This document shows, piece after piece, positions 1 to 9,840 of a stretch of 64,000 nt of DNA (position 1 is its first letter; every line of letters begins with the position of its first letter). The translations under genes and the position numbers were made by a program. The notes under the pieces are model-generated. The model was not told the origin of the DNA and searched no databases. It was given only the letters and a program-made list of their open reading frames with translations. Origin of the DNA: Breoghania sp. (GTDB taxonomy: Bacteria; Pseudomonadota; Alphaproteobacteria; Rhizobiales; Stappiaceae); contig NZ_JASJAV010000001.1 in assembly GCF_030066895.1 (NCBI RefSeq), forward strand, positions 310,001 through 374,000, read 5' to 3'.

Positions 1-725
1 CGATGCGGAACAACGTCAGCGGCAGGAGAACCAGAATCACCAGCCCCGAGAAGGCTTGCAGGATTTTGAAAAAGTGAGGTGGAGAAGGCGATGAAGAAGC
101 CCAGCCCCTTTTCCGCCGCAACGAACTCCGCAACCACCACGCCGATCACGGCAAGCGTGGTCAAGATCTTCAGCGCCGAAAACAGGAAGGACAGCGCGAA
201 GGGCAGCTGGATGTGGAAGATTTCCCGTGTCCGCACCGCACGCAGGGAACGCGACAGCTCGATCAGTTCCTCCGGCGTTGCCAGAAGCCCCGTCGTGGTG
301 GAGGCAACGATCGGAAAGAAGGTGATCAGGAAGGTGATCACCACCTTCGGCATGTCACCCGCACCAAGTGTCACCACGATGATGGGCGCGACCGCCACGA
401 TCGGCGTTGACTGGATGACCACCAGCATCGGATAGAGCGTGCGCGACAACAACCGCGACATTGCCAGCCCGACTGCCAGCGGGATCGCCACCGCTATGGC
501 GAGCGCATACCCCATCACTGCGACCCGCAACGTCGACCAGATATGCCCGTACCAGATCACCCAATCCACATTCAAACCGGCGGAAACGATCCGCGTCGGC
601 GACAGTAGCAGGAACGAGGGAATGGGGAAGATCCATGTCGCCGCCTGCCAGACGCCGAGAACAACAAAGACGGCGAGGAACGGAGCAAAACGGTCCGCGA
701 GTTGGACGATCTTTTTCACGATCAC
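1..725 (-). pseudogene. ABC transporter permease, SsuC/TauC type, frameshifted and cut by the window edge
   Basis: Inner-membrane permease of the nitrate/sulfonate/taurine-type ABC family (binding-protein-dependent transport inner membrane component). Read on the minus strand from a GTG at 725, seven bases after the ATPase stop, the frame stays open to about 75 with several hydrophobic segments and an EAA-type cytoplasmic loop (around 250-290, residues ELIELSRSLRAVRTREIF) that docks on the ATPase. Near 66-80, in a run reading ttgaaaaag, the frame is lost; the expected ending (FKILQAFSGLVILVLLPLTL) continues in a neighbouring frame to the window edge, so about one base has been gained or lost. 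It is the last visible gene of the operon starting at 4353. Family call is firm; substrate is not known. The plus-strand open frames here are shadows. Confidence 0.75.
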
Positions 726-732
726 GCCCCCC

Positions 733-1518
733 TCAAGCCGCAGCCGGCTTGGAGAAGAGTTCTCCGCGGATGTGGTTGGCAAGCTCGGTGAAGGTCGGGT
801 CCGAAAGCGTTTCAATGGTGCACGGACGGGCAAACGGTACGTCGATCACCTCGCGCACGGTGCCGGGACGTTCCGGTATGATGATGATGCGATCCGAAAG
901 AAGCAACGCCTCGGGGATCGAATGGGTGATGAAGAGTACCGTCTTCGGCCGCTCCGACCAGATGCGCAGAAGCTCGAAACTCATTTCATCGCGGGTCAAC
1001 GCATCGAGCGCGGAGAACCGCTCGTCCATGAGCAGAATATCGGGATCGAGTAGCAAGGCACGGGCGATGGCGACGCGCTGCTACATGCCGCCCGACAGCT
1101 CGTCGATGCGCTTTTGCGCGAAATCTCCAAGTCCCACCAGCGCCAGCAATTCGTGGGCCCGATCTTCATCTTCCCTGTGCACGCGGCCATACTTGTGGCG
1201 CATGGGAAAGGTGACGTTGTTCAGGACGTTGAACCAGGGGAGAAGCGTCGGCTTCTGGAAGACGATGCCGATCTCGTCACACAGCTCGGTCACCTTCATT
1301 CCGTAGATCTCGACGACGCCTTCGCTGGGATGGATCAACCCGGAAACGAGACGCAACAGGGTCGACTTCCTGCACCCCGAAGGCCCGAGAACCGATACGA
1401 ATTCATGCCGCGTGATCTCGAAATCGAGCTCGGTCAACGCATGGATCGGTCGCCCGTCATTTTCAGTAAAGATCTGCTCGACATCGCGAAATCGGATAAC
1501 CGGTATATTGGCCGCCAT
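733..1518 (-). pseudogene. ABC transporter ATPase, SsuB/TauB type, with an internal amber codon
   Basis: Cytoplasmic ATPase that should energise the adjacent permease. About 260 codons, normal for the family. The ABC signature is interrupted: it reads LSGGM, then TAG at 1081-1083, then QRVAIARALL, where the family has a second glutamine ([13 protein letters not shown]), so CAG has become TAG. Two further key positions look damaged. Walker A reads GPSGCRKST instead of GPSGCGKST (a glycine changed to arginine, residues about 47-55), and the segment after Walker B reads MDERFSALD instead of MDEPFSALD. The H-loop (FITHSIPEA) is present. Missense changes at catalytic motifs next to a nonsense codon suggest decay that has gone on for some time. 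The start ATG at 1518 gives MAANIPVIRF. It lies 75 bases after the binding-protein gene. Confidence 0.85.
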
Positions 1519-1593
1519 TGGTGTCCCCTGACGATAAAAGAAAATATCGACGGGCAGCCGAAACCGCCCGCCGACGACCCCTCCGGAATTAGA

Positions 1594-2571
1594 TCACTTG
1601 AGGAAAGAGCGGTTGACGACGGTCTCCGGATCGAGCGCGCCCGTCTCCAGCCCCTGAGACTTGGCAACCCAGCCCCAGCTCGTCTTCAGAAGCTCGGGCG
1701 CGAAGGTGCCCATACCGTCCTTGTCGGAAATGTCGTTAACCATCAGCGGGATCGACGCCTTCTACTGCTCAACGGCCGTGGCTTCGTTGATCTCCGGCAC
1801 CATCGCCTTGAGAGCAGCGCCCGCGCCTCCAGGATCCTTGATCGCCATCTCGTTTGCCTTCTTGAAGGCGACGACGAAGCGCTTCAGAACCTCGGGGCGT
1901 TCGGAAATCATCGTGTCGGAGGCAAAGATCAACAGGCCGTAACCATCAAAGCCGTATTCCGACCAGGGCAACGACTTGAAGGTCTTGCCGGCTTCCTTCA
2001 TCGGACCGACAAACGCAGGCGCAACAGTCATCCAGTTGATCGTCGCATCGACCTGACCAGTCGCCAGAATCGGCGCCAGAGCGCCCGGATCGACTTTGAG
2101 AAGCTGCACGGAGCTGGGATCGACGTCGTTTGCCTCAAGCACCAGCGACGAGGAAAAGGTGGCCGTGGCGACCTTCTTGCCCGACACGTCGGCGAACTTC
2201 TCGATACCCGAGGAAGCGGTCGTGAAAATCACATCGGGCTGCTTGGTGTAAAGCGACATCACCGCCTTGGCCGGGGCCTTTTCGGTGGCGACCGCCTGCA
2301 GCAGACCCGAAAGTCCGCCGCTGCCGACATCGGCAGCTCCGGTGGAGAGCTTGGTGACGACGTCGGAGGACCCGCGGCCAACGGCAATGGTCACGTCGAG
2401 ATCGGCATCGGCGAAGATGCCCTTCTCCACGCCGTAGTAGGTCGCCGCCTTGTCACCCGCGGGCAGCCAGTCGATCATGAAGGTGACAGGATCGGCAGCA
2501 CTCGCCATTCCGGCGGAGGCTGCAAGGAAACCCGCCGAGGCGAGCATCGATTTCAGGAAACGCGATTTCAT
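1594..2571 (-). pseudogene. ABC transporter periplasmic solute-binding protein, NMT1/THI5-like (SsuA family), with an internal amber codon
   Basis: Periplasmic receptor of the same transporter. The first 25 residues are a typical Sec signal peptide (SMLASAGFLAASAGMASA, cleaved before ADP). The mature part starts TFMIDWLPAGDKAATYYGVE, the usual opening of NMT1/THI5-like and SsuA proteins, followed by GKKVATATFSSS. The frame is open from 2571 to a TAG at 1762-1764 and continues in the same frame to a TGA at 1594-1596, giving about 325 codons, the normal length. The codon lost reads VEQ-stop-KASIPLM; a tryptophan (TGG to TAG) is likely from the usual EW/QW-K-ASIPLM pattern, but glutamine is possible. 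The start ATG overlaps the hydrolase stop (ATGA). A sulfonate, nitrate or pyrimidine-precursor ligand cannot be chosen from sequence. Confidence 0.8.
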
Positions 2572-3383
2572 CTGAAGGCTCCGTCTGGGATTGGTGTTGG
2601 TTGGTTTTGGGAGGGTCCGTCGCCGGACCCTCTGGGCTCTTTTTTCAGCAGAAAAGGAAGGATGGCTTCAGCCAGCAGTTTCGGGGCAATGAGCTGCGGG
2701 ACATGCCCCGTCGGCAGCGAAATCACGGTCGCCCCCGGCACGAGTTGCTGCATGCGCCGCTGCACGTCGATGAGGACGGACCGGTCTTCGGTCGCCTCGA
2801 CGTAGAGACGCGGAATTCGGCCGAATCGTTCTGGCGGCGTCGTCACCCGCAAGGCCCGACCGCCCTCCCCTTGCGGTGTCAGTTTCAGTGCAGCCATCGC
2901 CGCCATGTCGGGCGGGCAATCGCTGAACAGGATCGCGGTCGCGGCCGCCCGAGGCACGGTGCTGACCTTGCCGTCCGCAGACCAGGACAGCTCGCCCGTC
3001 ACCCCGGACGGCGAGCTGATAGAACCGTCGATCTCCGACTGGACTTCGGCAAACGTAACACCCGACGGCAACATCATGCCCGCCACGTAGACGATCCGCG
3101 CAAAGCGCTCGGCAACGGCCGAGGCAACGGGTTCCTCCCCCCGAATGGGCCACCAGCGAGACGAGGCCGCCGATCTCTTCAAGCAGCCGGCCAAAATAGT
3201 CGAGACATAGCGCAAGCGACGCCTCGCGGGGATCGGTGTCATCGCAGCCGTTTCCGGGAAGATCTACCGCGTGGACCTCAAGCCCCGCTTCCCGCGAGGG
3301 GCGAACGTATCCCACGCCCATCGTCCCTGCCAGGCGCCGTGAATGAAGATGACGGGATCACCCGAAGCCACTTCCACGCTCAT
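2568..3383 (-). pseudogene. Alpha/beta hydrolase, frameshifted
   Basis: Esterase or amidase-like enzyme of the alpha/beta-hydrolase fold. The three pieces in order are: MSVEVASGDPVIFIHGAW (HG oxyanion-hole motif) from the ATG at 3383; then in another frame EAGLEVHAVDLPGNG and the nucleophile elbow VAHSGGG (Ser, near 3150); then in a third frame SAVAERFARIVYVAG down to the distal histidine region PTGHVPQLIAPKLLAEAI and the stop at 2568-2570. Frame changes lie near 3285-3300 and in the G-rich run near 3140-3148. Both ends overlap neighbours by the ATGA arrangement (3380-3383 with the oxygenase, 2568-2571 with the binding protein), so the gene was translationally coupled in one operon. Coupling with an oxygenase and an ABC importer suggests uptake and breakdown of a small organic compound; that is inference. 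Confidence 0.75.
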
Positions 3384-4353
3384 GCGTAGGTCTTGCGGTA
3401 CATGGTCTGAAGGTGCTCCTCCACCTTGATCGGCGGATAAAGCAGCACGTCGCCTTCCCTCAAGCAGATCGGAATGAAGCGCACCTCATAGTCGGGATTG
3501 CCCACATGGAAGAACGGGATCGAATAGCGCTCGCGGCCCGAGTCATCCACCACGCGGTGGAGGTTCGAGCGATAGCGCCGGTTCGTCCAGCGCTGGATCA
3601 TATCCCCGAGATTACAGAGGAAAGCCCCCGGGATCGGATCGGCGTGGATCCAGCATTCCCCTTCGTTGTCGTAGACCTGAAGGCCGCCGACAGAATGGTC
3701 AGTCCGCCGAAATCGGTATGCGTTCCGGCCCCCTTCTCCCCTTCCGCCACATCGGCGCGCTGGGGCGGATAACGCAGCAGACACAAGGTCGCCAGCGGGT
3801 CGCGGCAATAGAGGGCGAAATAGGCTTCATCGAGATCCAGCGAGAGCGCGAGCCCCTGCATCAACCGACTTCCGAACTCCTGAAGAGCTGCAAAATAGGC
3901 AAGCATCGTGGGCCGAAATCCGGACAGATCGCTCGACCACTGGTTCGGTCCCCGATTGAACCGTCCGGCCTGAACGCGGGGATCGTCTTCCGGCAGTTCC
4001 ACGCCGATATAAAAGCCTTCCTTGCGATCCGGCGGAGCACCGGCTTCCAGCGTCTGACCGCCCAGAACCTCATAGCCGCGATTGCAGCGCGACAGAGATT
4101 TCTCGATCTCCATCTTCTTCTCGAAGGACTGATCGAAAAGCGCCTTCGTCTCGACGAACATCGCATCGATCAGGCCTTACGGCACGCCGTGGCCGGAGCA
4201 GTAGAAAAAGCCCTTGTCGAGACAGGCACGCCGCAACGCTTCCCCGACGCCTTTGCAACGAAGCGGATCGGAAGAAGAAAGATCGGACACATCGATGACC
4301 GGGAGGGCAGCCGTATCGATCTTCTGAGCGGTAAGAGCGGTTTGCGCAGACAT
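3380..4353 (-). pseudogene. 2-oxoglutarate/Fe(II)-dependent oxygenase, isopenicillin N synthase family, nonsense plus deletion frameshift
   Basis: Cytoplasmic non-haem iron oxygenase. From the ATG at 4353 it has the N-terminal DIOX_N domain (LPVIDVSDL, then FFYCSGHGVP). An ochre codon at 4177-4179 follows GHGVP and the same frame resumes with GLIDAMFVETKALFD. The iron ligands are visible: HTD (HxD, near 3710) and the distal His in NLHRVVDD, followed by the RYSIPFF segment that carries the 2-oxoglutarate-binding Arg-x-Ser. Between GLTIL and GGLQVYDNEGE the family normally has about five extra residues; here they are gone and the frame changes (near 3690), so a small deletion of roughly 10 to 13 bases is more likely than a single-base error. 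Head gene of the five-gene operon. Substrate unknown. Confidence 0.8.
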
Positions 4354-4733
4354 GCGAAAGTTCCAGGGCTGGTTCCGGGAAACATAATTTGCGCAAGACG
4401 CTATTCTGTCGCATGTGATCAAAAAAGCACTGTTTTTCGCCCAGGGCGCTGCCGGTTTGGCATCGCCTGCACTTGCGTCAGAACCTGCCTATTTTTACGG
4501 CAACCACACCGACGATCCGAAGAGCAACAGCCCCAAAGCAGAAGTTATGCCGGCAGGGACGAGACAACTGCGCCCCGGAATTCCGCGATTTCCTGACTAT
4601 CCGATTGACAGAACGTCGCAATTTGGAGCGGTTCCAAATCGGATATCGTCCGTGATCCGGCGGCTCCACCTCCCCGCCCATTTCAGGTCTCGGAGGCATC
4701 TGGACCAGTTCGCTACCGATCCCCGCACAGTCG
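4354..4733. other. Intergenic region upstream of the oxygenase operon
   Basis: 380 bases between the oxygenase start and the end of the LysR gene, both on the minus strand. It must hold the operon promoter. On the plus strand a GTG at 4415 opens a short frame whose first 22 or so codons resemble a Sec signal peptide (MIKKALFF...SPALA), but what follows has no recognisable domain and runs into the LysR gene in antisense. It could be a chance match or the stump of a lost secreted protein. No repeat or RNA gene was recognised. Confidence 0.3.
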
Positions 4734-5649
4734 TCAGTGACGTTCCTGCTCGAACCTTTCGCGTTCCTGCAATTCGGAAATTAATATCTGAAGAAACAGA
4801 TCGACGGGTGCGGGCAAGGAGCGTCCGGCCCGAACATAGACACCGAGATCACTCCAGATCGGACCAGTCAGGGGTACATGCACCACTTCCCCGGTCGATC
4901 AGCTTCTCAAGGCCGATGGGCGTCTGAAACGCGATGGCGGGGCTTTGCAGCGCGAGTTGACGCATCAGCTCGATGGAGTTGGTCCGCATGATCGGCTCCA
5001 CCGACCGGTTCGCCTGCCGGACTACGAGGGTGAGAAGCTGATGGATCGACAGGTCGCTGGCGGCAAACACGAGCGGATAATCGCTGCAGGTCGCAAAGCT
5101 CACTGCCGTCTCGTTGGCGAGCGGATGATCGGGCGCCATGATCGCGCCCAGCTTGAAGCTTGCGACATAGATCTGCCTGAGATCGGGATAACGCGGCAGG
5201 TTGAAGGCGATGCCGACATCCGCCAGCCCGGCTTCCAGCGCCTCCGGAATACGGGCCGAGCCCATCATTTTCGCGCCCACGGTAATGCGCGGGGCTTTCT
5301 CCCGCAGTTGACGCAAGACGCAGGGCAGAAGTCCCGGACACACGCCTTCAATCGCGGCGATCCCAACATGGCCGACGCGTGCGCCCTTCAGGGCCTCGAT
5401 TTCCGAACTGATCCGGTCGAGATCCTACAAAACGACGATCACGTGATGCGCCAGGATCTCGCCCGCGGACGTCAGTGTGACGCCGGAGGGATTTCGGTCG
5501 AAGAGCGCCGTACCGATTTCCGCTTCAAGTCTGAGAATCTGGCGATTGACCGCGGACGGCGCCACATTGAGGCGTCGTGCAGCCTCACGGATGAACCCCG
5601 CACGACGGACGGCATCGAAATATTGCAGCGCGCTGGAATGGATACGCAT
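4734..5649 (-). pseudogene. LysR-family transcriptional regulator, amber codon and C-terminal frameshift
   Basis: DNA-binding regulator. The N-terminal winged helix-turn-helix is clear (ALQYFDAVRRAGFIREAARR, LNVAPSAVNRQILRLEAEIG, then ALFDRNPSGVTLTSAGE). TAG at 5425-5427 interrupts VVL-stop-DLDRISSEIEALKG at the hinge helix; CAG to TAG is plausible. The co-inducer domain (HVGIAAIEGVCPGLLP and on) follows in the same frame to about 4895, where one base is lost; the true ending (VPLTGPIWSDLGVYV, then LISELQERERFEQERH) lies in another frame and stops at 4734-4736. About 300 codons, as usual. It lies upstream of, and on the same strand as, the oxygenase/ABC operon and probably controlled it; that link is inference. 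Confidence 0.8.
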
Positions 5650-5778
5650 GGGAAGGACCGACTGGAAGGGCAGGCTCAGCTACCATAGCCCGGAGATCCC
5701 CATAGGGAAACGTCCCAAATACGTCGCGAACAAAAGAAGTTAGCGCGCAGACGGCTCACGGTTGAACGAAGCCGCCAG

Positions 5779-6308
5779 CTACCTCGCCGGAGGCTGACCA
5801 GGTTTGGCGTCGGCATGCATCTCGAGACAGCGGGTCTGATCCTCGTGACGCAGCACTATGTGATCATCGCCGATCGTCGCCACCATCCATTCGCCGATCC
5901 GTTCGTCGACGCCAACCCAGCGTTCCTTGTGGGAAGAGCGACCGACAACCAGCGCCTTGCTGGTTCGGTTCGTTATCATAACGCCGACGAGATCCACATC
6001 CGGCTCGCTCACGGGAACCGGCGGAGCTTCGGGCTCCGGTACGGTCTCGACAACCTGCGGTTCTTCCGCCGTCTCATCGTCGGGCATGCGCCGCCCCTCG
6101 ATGATCGAGGTCAGGCTTGCGGGATCATACCCCTCCCACTCGGGTAGGGCTTCCGCCAGAACTGCCCCTACCTTGCCACCAGCCCCGTTGGCTGCAATCG
6201 GAGAGATGTCCACCTCATGCGACAGACGTCCGGCAAAGACAGCCCCAACAGCACGGTCAGAGCGAGCAGGAGCAGACTTGAAAGCCCGGGCAATATGCGC
6301 TCCATCAT
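5779..6308 (-). pseudogene. T2SS GspC/PilP-like inner-membrane protein, frameshifted
   Basis: Small bitopic protein at the end of the minus-strand half of the T2SS locus. It starts at an ATG at 6308 that overlaps the gspM stop. The first 30 codons give a transmembrane helix (ILPGLSSLLLLALTVLLGL). Near 6235-6245 the frame changes, and the rest (RLSHEVDISPIAANG, a Pro/Glu-rich linker EPEAPPVPVSEPDVDL, then a compact C-terminal domain LVGVMITNRTSKALVV and VGERIGEW-like turn) continues to 5779. Membrane anchor, acidic proline-rich linker and an HR/PilP-like beta domain are the layout of GspC, which links the inner-membrane platform to the secretin. The C-terminal similarity is structural rather than a strong family match, so the name is tentative. 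Confidence 0.55.
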
Positions 6309-6874
6309 TTGCCCTCCCCTTGCATAAACGGCGCGAACACGTCGAGGCGCGCGGCAAGCGGCAACTTCTGATCGGGTCTGCGGGTCCCGAAGATCTGTTG
6401 GCGACGCAAATCCGTTCCGGTGAGGAAGAGAAACGGCTCCGTATTCTCCATGGCTCCGATCAAATCGCGCACCGCACCGATCTCCCCTTCGCATTCGACG
6501 CGCAGATCGATGACGTCGAAATCCTCAAAGGATCCGGTTTCCAACGGCGAGATGCTGATGACACTCACCCCGTGTTGACGGGCTTCATCCTGCAGGAACG
6601 CCTGAACCTTGGCCGCCACGATCGACCGGCTTTGCCCCCGCCAGCTCTGGCCGGAACGATCACTTGCAACCGGCGCATTGTGCGACTACGATAGGATTGC
6701 CTCGACCCGCCCCAGTTGAGACCGCGCCACCTTGATTTCTTCACCGACGGTGCGATACTGGTCATAGGCGGGCACGATCACCACCTAGACGACGGACCAG
6801 AGCAGTACAGCAAGCAGCGCCACCGCCGCTATGCGACTGCCAAGGCTTCTATATCTCACGGCAAGATCATTCAC
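6305..6874 (-). pseudogene. gspM: T2SS GspM-like protein, two internal amber codons
   Basis: Inner-membrane platform component. It starts with a GTG at 6874 overlapping the gspL stop by GTGA (VNDLAVRYRSLGSR), followed by one transmembrane helix (IAAVALLAVLLWSVV). TAG codons occur at 6785-6787 (SVV-stop-VVIVPAYDQY) and 6686-6688 (AILS-stop-SHNAP), both in frame. A periplasmic ferredoxin-like domain follows (VQAFLQDEARQHGVSVISIS; later VECEGEIGAVRDLIGAMEN) and the conserved end LAARLDVFAPFM is typical of the T2SSM-b group. About 189 codons. Two separate nonsense codons with no frameshift mean the gene would be clean apart from two C:G to T:A changes. Translationally coupled at both ends. Confidence 0.7.
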
Positions 6875-7986
6875 CGCGCACCTCCGTCTTCAACGGAAAG
6901 AGACGGTGTCTCGCCCGAGCCCGTCGCCAGGTCGAAGGTGATGTCGAAGCGCTCCAGATGGTCGTCGGGATTGATCATCACGGGTGATGCGAAGGCCACG
7001 CCCGAGATCTTATCGAGAGCCTCCAATCTCTCGATCAGAGGCGCGGCGGATTTGGCGAATCCGCTGATCCGGCCAGATGTTCCGGAAAACTCAAGCCCGC
7101 TGAGGAAGATCGTATCCGGCAGGACTTCAGAAAACGCGTTCCACACCACATCCACCGAGGACGTGCGAACCTTCTCGCGCACCAGTACCACGGTGGCATC
7201 GTATGCGGCGACGGCCTCGGCCTGCTCACGGCGCAGACGGATCGTCCGCGATTTTGCTGCCTCCAGCCGCGTCGTCACCGTTTCAAGCGCTGCTTCGCAC
7301 TGCCAATAGGCAAGCCCCCCGGTCGCTCCGGCCAACAGAATGCTTATGCCGAGGAGAGCGGCATTCAGGCGTTTCCAGCGACGCCGCATGCGATCCACCG
7401 ACGTTTCAAGCTTCATCAGCTCCAGCGCACGTCTGTCCGAAACCCCGTCGAACACAAGCGCCCCGATATCGAGACCATTCTCACGCGCCAATAACAGAAC
7501 GCTCAGAACGAGATCGCGCCGCAGGATCACCGTCTCCACGTCGAGCTAACCGCCCGCACGCCCAACAACACGCCACTTCCACACCGCGCTTTGACGGGTA
7601 AACGGGGCCGATTTCTCGATATCGAGTGCGATGATGTCATCGAGCTTGGCGATGGCACTGGCGGGATAATTCGCCCGACGCCGCAAGACGAGATCGTCCG
7701 TCAGATCGAGTATCAACGGCTGCGACCGCTTCTTCGCACCCTCAAGCTTGCGGGCAAGGACCTGCCAGCTTTCCGGTTCCAGAGTCGCGAAAAAACCGCG
7801 CCCCTCCCCGTCCCGCTCATCAGGAACGCGGGCCAGTCGCACCGCGACACCGCCGGAACGCCGGGGCAGAACGAGGTGCAACAACGGCGAGAAGACCGTC
7901 GCCAATTCTATCGTCCACCAGGCCCAGAACCCCAGAACCGCGTTCTGAAGCATTGGCATCGAAGAATTGTCAATTAGTCTGGCCAT
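6871..7986 (-). pseudogene. gspL: T2SS GspL/PilN-like protein, one internal amber codon
   Basis: Assembly-platform protein that normally recruits the GspE ATPase and pairs with GspM. The N-terminal cytoplasmic part (LPRRSGGVAVRLARVPDE; ILDLTDDLVLRRRANYP) matches the actin-like fold region of GspL/PilM. The TAG at 7546-7548 breaks VVGRAGG-stop-LDVETVILRRDLVL; the same frame continues to a transmembrane helix (LNAALLGISILLAGATGGLA) and a PilN-type periplasmic domain (VDVVWNAFSEVLPDTIFLSG; FAKSAAPLIERLEALD). Total about 371 codons, the expected size for the joined protein, so the two open frames are one gene and not separate pilM and pilN genes. It is transcribed divergently from gspE. Confidence 0.7.
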
Positions 7987-8097
7987 GCACGTTATGATCT
8001 ATTGGCTAGGGACGGTCGTGATATCGAATCCCTTTCGGCATATTGCAAGCCTACCCTCAGATCGCGGTTGCCGTGTCGATGGTATGTAAAGAAAAGC

Positions 8098-8127
8098 GTA
8101 GAACATCGCTGTGTAGAACATCGCTGT
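8098..8127. repeat. Perfect 15-bp tandem duplication in the divergent gspL-gspE leader
   Basis: gtagaacatcgctgt occurs twice head to tail (8098-8112 and 8113-8127) in the region that should carry the divergent promoters of gspL (minus) and gspE (plus). It lies 42 bases before the chosen gspE start. No inverted symmetry was seen, so it looks like a slippage duplication and not an operator. Confidence 0.85.
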
Positions 8128-8168
8128 TGAGCCAGGTCGGATCAAACCGTGCGAGCCTCGTTGATACC

Positions 8169-9830
8169 ATGTCGGCAGCTCTGCTGGAAATGGAGATACT
8201 CGACACTGCCGCAGTGGAGCGCACACGCCGTGCACAGGCTCAGACGTCGGCGCGTTTCGATACCGTTCTGGCCGAACTCAGGCTTCTCAGCGACCGGGAT
8301 CTCGCCGACTTCTGGGCGAAATAGCTTGAAATTCCGCGTTTCGATACGATGATGACGCCAGAAAACGCGATCCTGGAAGACCTGCTACCGCTGAGCTTTC
8401 TCAACAACAACGCGGTAGTCCCCCTGCTTGAGAAAAAGGGGCGCCTCCACGTGGCGATGGCCGATCCGCTGGATGAGAAAGCCCTCTCGACGATCGGCTA
8501 CCTGCTCGATGCGGAAATCCGCCCCGTCGCGGCAAGCCGCAAGGAAATCGCCGATCTTCTGAAAGCGCTCTACGAGCCCGTATCGGTGGAAAGCGACGTC
8601 CGCGCTCCTTCAGGCACCGCCGTCAGCCGGTCCGATGTGGAGCACCTTCGCGCCCTCGCCAATGAAGGGCCCGTCATCCAGAAGGCCAACGCGATCCTGT
8701 CGACGGTGCTGGAACGCGGCGCCTCCGACGTGCATCTAGAGCCTGACCGTCATGCGCTGCTGGTGCGATTGCGGATCGATGGTCATCTGCACGATCTGGA
8801 GACAATCGACGTGGAAACCCGCGCCGCCATCGTCTCGCGCGTGAAGATGATGGCCCGGATGGACATCACCGAACGCCGCCTGCCGCAGGACGGGCGGGTG
8901 ACGGTGACGATCCGCGGCCGGGACACGGACCTGCGCATTTCTACCCTTCCCACCATGCACGGCGAGAGCACCGTCATCCACCTGCTGCGCCGCGACGAGA
9001 GTAGGCTCGACTGGGACACGCTCGGCTTCACGCCCGCGCTTCGCGAGAACCTGTCCGACATCCTGTCGAACCCGAACGGCATCTTCCTTGTCACCGGGCC
9101 GACCGGATCGGGCAAGACGACGACGCTCTACACTGCGCTGCTCCAGCTCAACGAGCGTGAAAAGAAGCTGATCTCGGTGGAAGACCCGGTCGAAATCCGC
9201 CTGCCCGGCATCAATCAGGTGTAGGTGCAATCAGAAATCGGGCTCGACTTTGCCTCCGCCCTGCGCTCCATCCTGCGTCAGGACCCGGACATCGTGATGA
9301 TCGGCGAAATCCGCGATCTGGAAACCGCGGAAATCGCAATCCTCACCTCGCTGATTGGCCATCTGGTTCTGTCGACGCTGCACACTAACGACGCAGCTGC
9401 CGCAATCACTCGCCTGACCGAAATGGGAACCTCCCCCTATCTGATGGCGGCCTGCGTCAGGGCGGTTCTCTCCCAACGCCTCGTGCGTATTCTCTGCCCT
9501 GCCTGCAGCGAGCCCCTTCCCGCGGATCAATTGCCCGAGCATATCCGCCGTGAGGAAGAGACCGCCGGACGTCACACCGCCTACCGCAAGGCGGTCGGGT
9601 GCCCTACCTGTCGGGGAACCGGCTATTCGGGGCGCAAGGTCATATGCGAACTGGTGCCGGTCGATGCCGCCATCCGCGAGCACATTCTGGCCGGTCACGG
9701 CGAGGCCGAGATCTCGGCCGCCGCCCGGACCGCGGGACATGACCGCCTCATCGATGACGGACTTCGGCTCGCCCGCGATGGACGCACCTCGCTTTAAGAA
9801 GTCCTGAGCGTCGCCGAACGTTCCATCTAG
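8169..9830 (+). pseudogene. gspE: T2SS assembly ATPase GspE, two amber codons and one ochre codon
   Basis: Hexameric ATPase driving pseudopilus assembly. The start at ATG 8169 opens the N1 domain (MSAALLEMEILDTAAVERTR). In-frame stops: TAG 8322-8324 (DFWAK-stop-LEIPRF), TAG 9222-9224 ([23 protein letters not shown], where the family has glutamine: INQVQV), and TAA 9795-9797 (GRTSL-stop-EVLSVAERSI, where TSLEEVL or TSLQEVL is usual). The true stop is probably the TAG at 9828-9830, followed by a good ribosome-binding site for gspF (aggaggcgggg). Walker A GPTGSGKTTTL, Asp box SVEDPVE, Walker B region MIGEIRD, His box STLHTNDA and the zinc tetracysteine CPAC/CPTC are all kept. Total 553 codons, normal. 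No frameshift, so only three base changes separate it from a working gene. Confidence 0.9.
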
Positions 9831-9840
9831 GAGGCGGGGC

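Noticed and set aside
1114..2805. Long plus-strand frame of 563 codons opposite the ABC operon
   Set aside because: Antisense shadow of GC-rich genes; no domain, no ribosome site, and the minus strand encodes clear transporter proteins.
7546..7986. Separate pilM and pilN genes of a type IV pilus
   Set aside because: The two open frames are in one frame separated by a single TAG, and the joined length fits GspL; the neighbours are T2SS genes.
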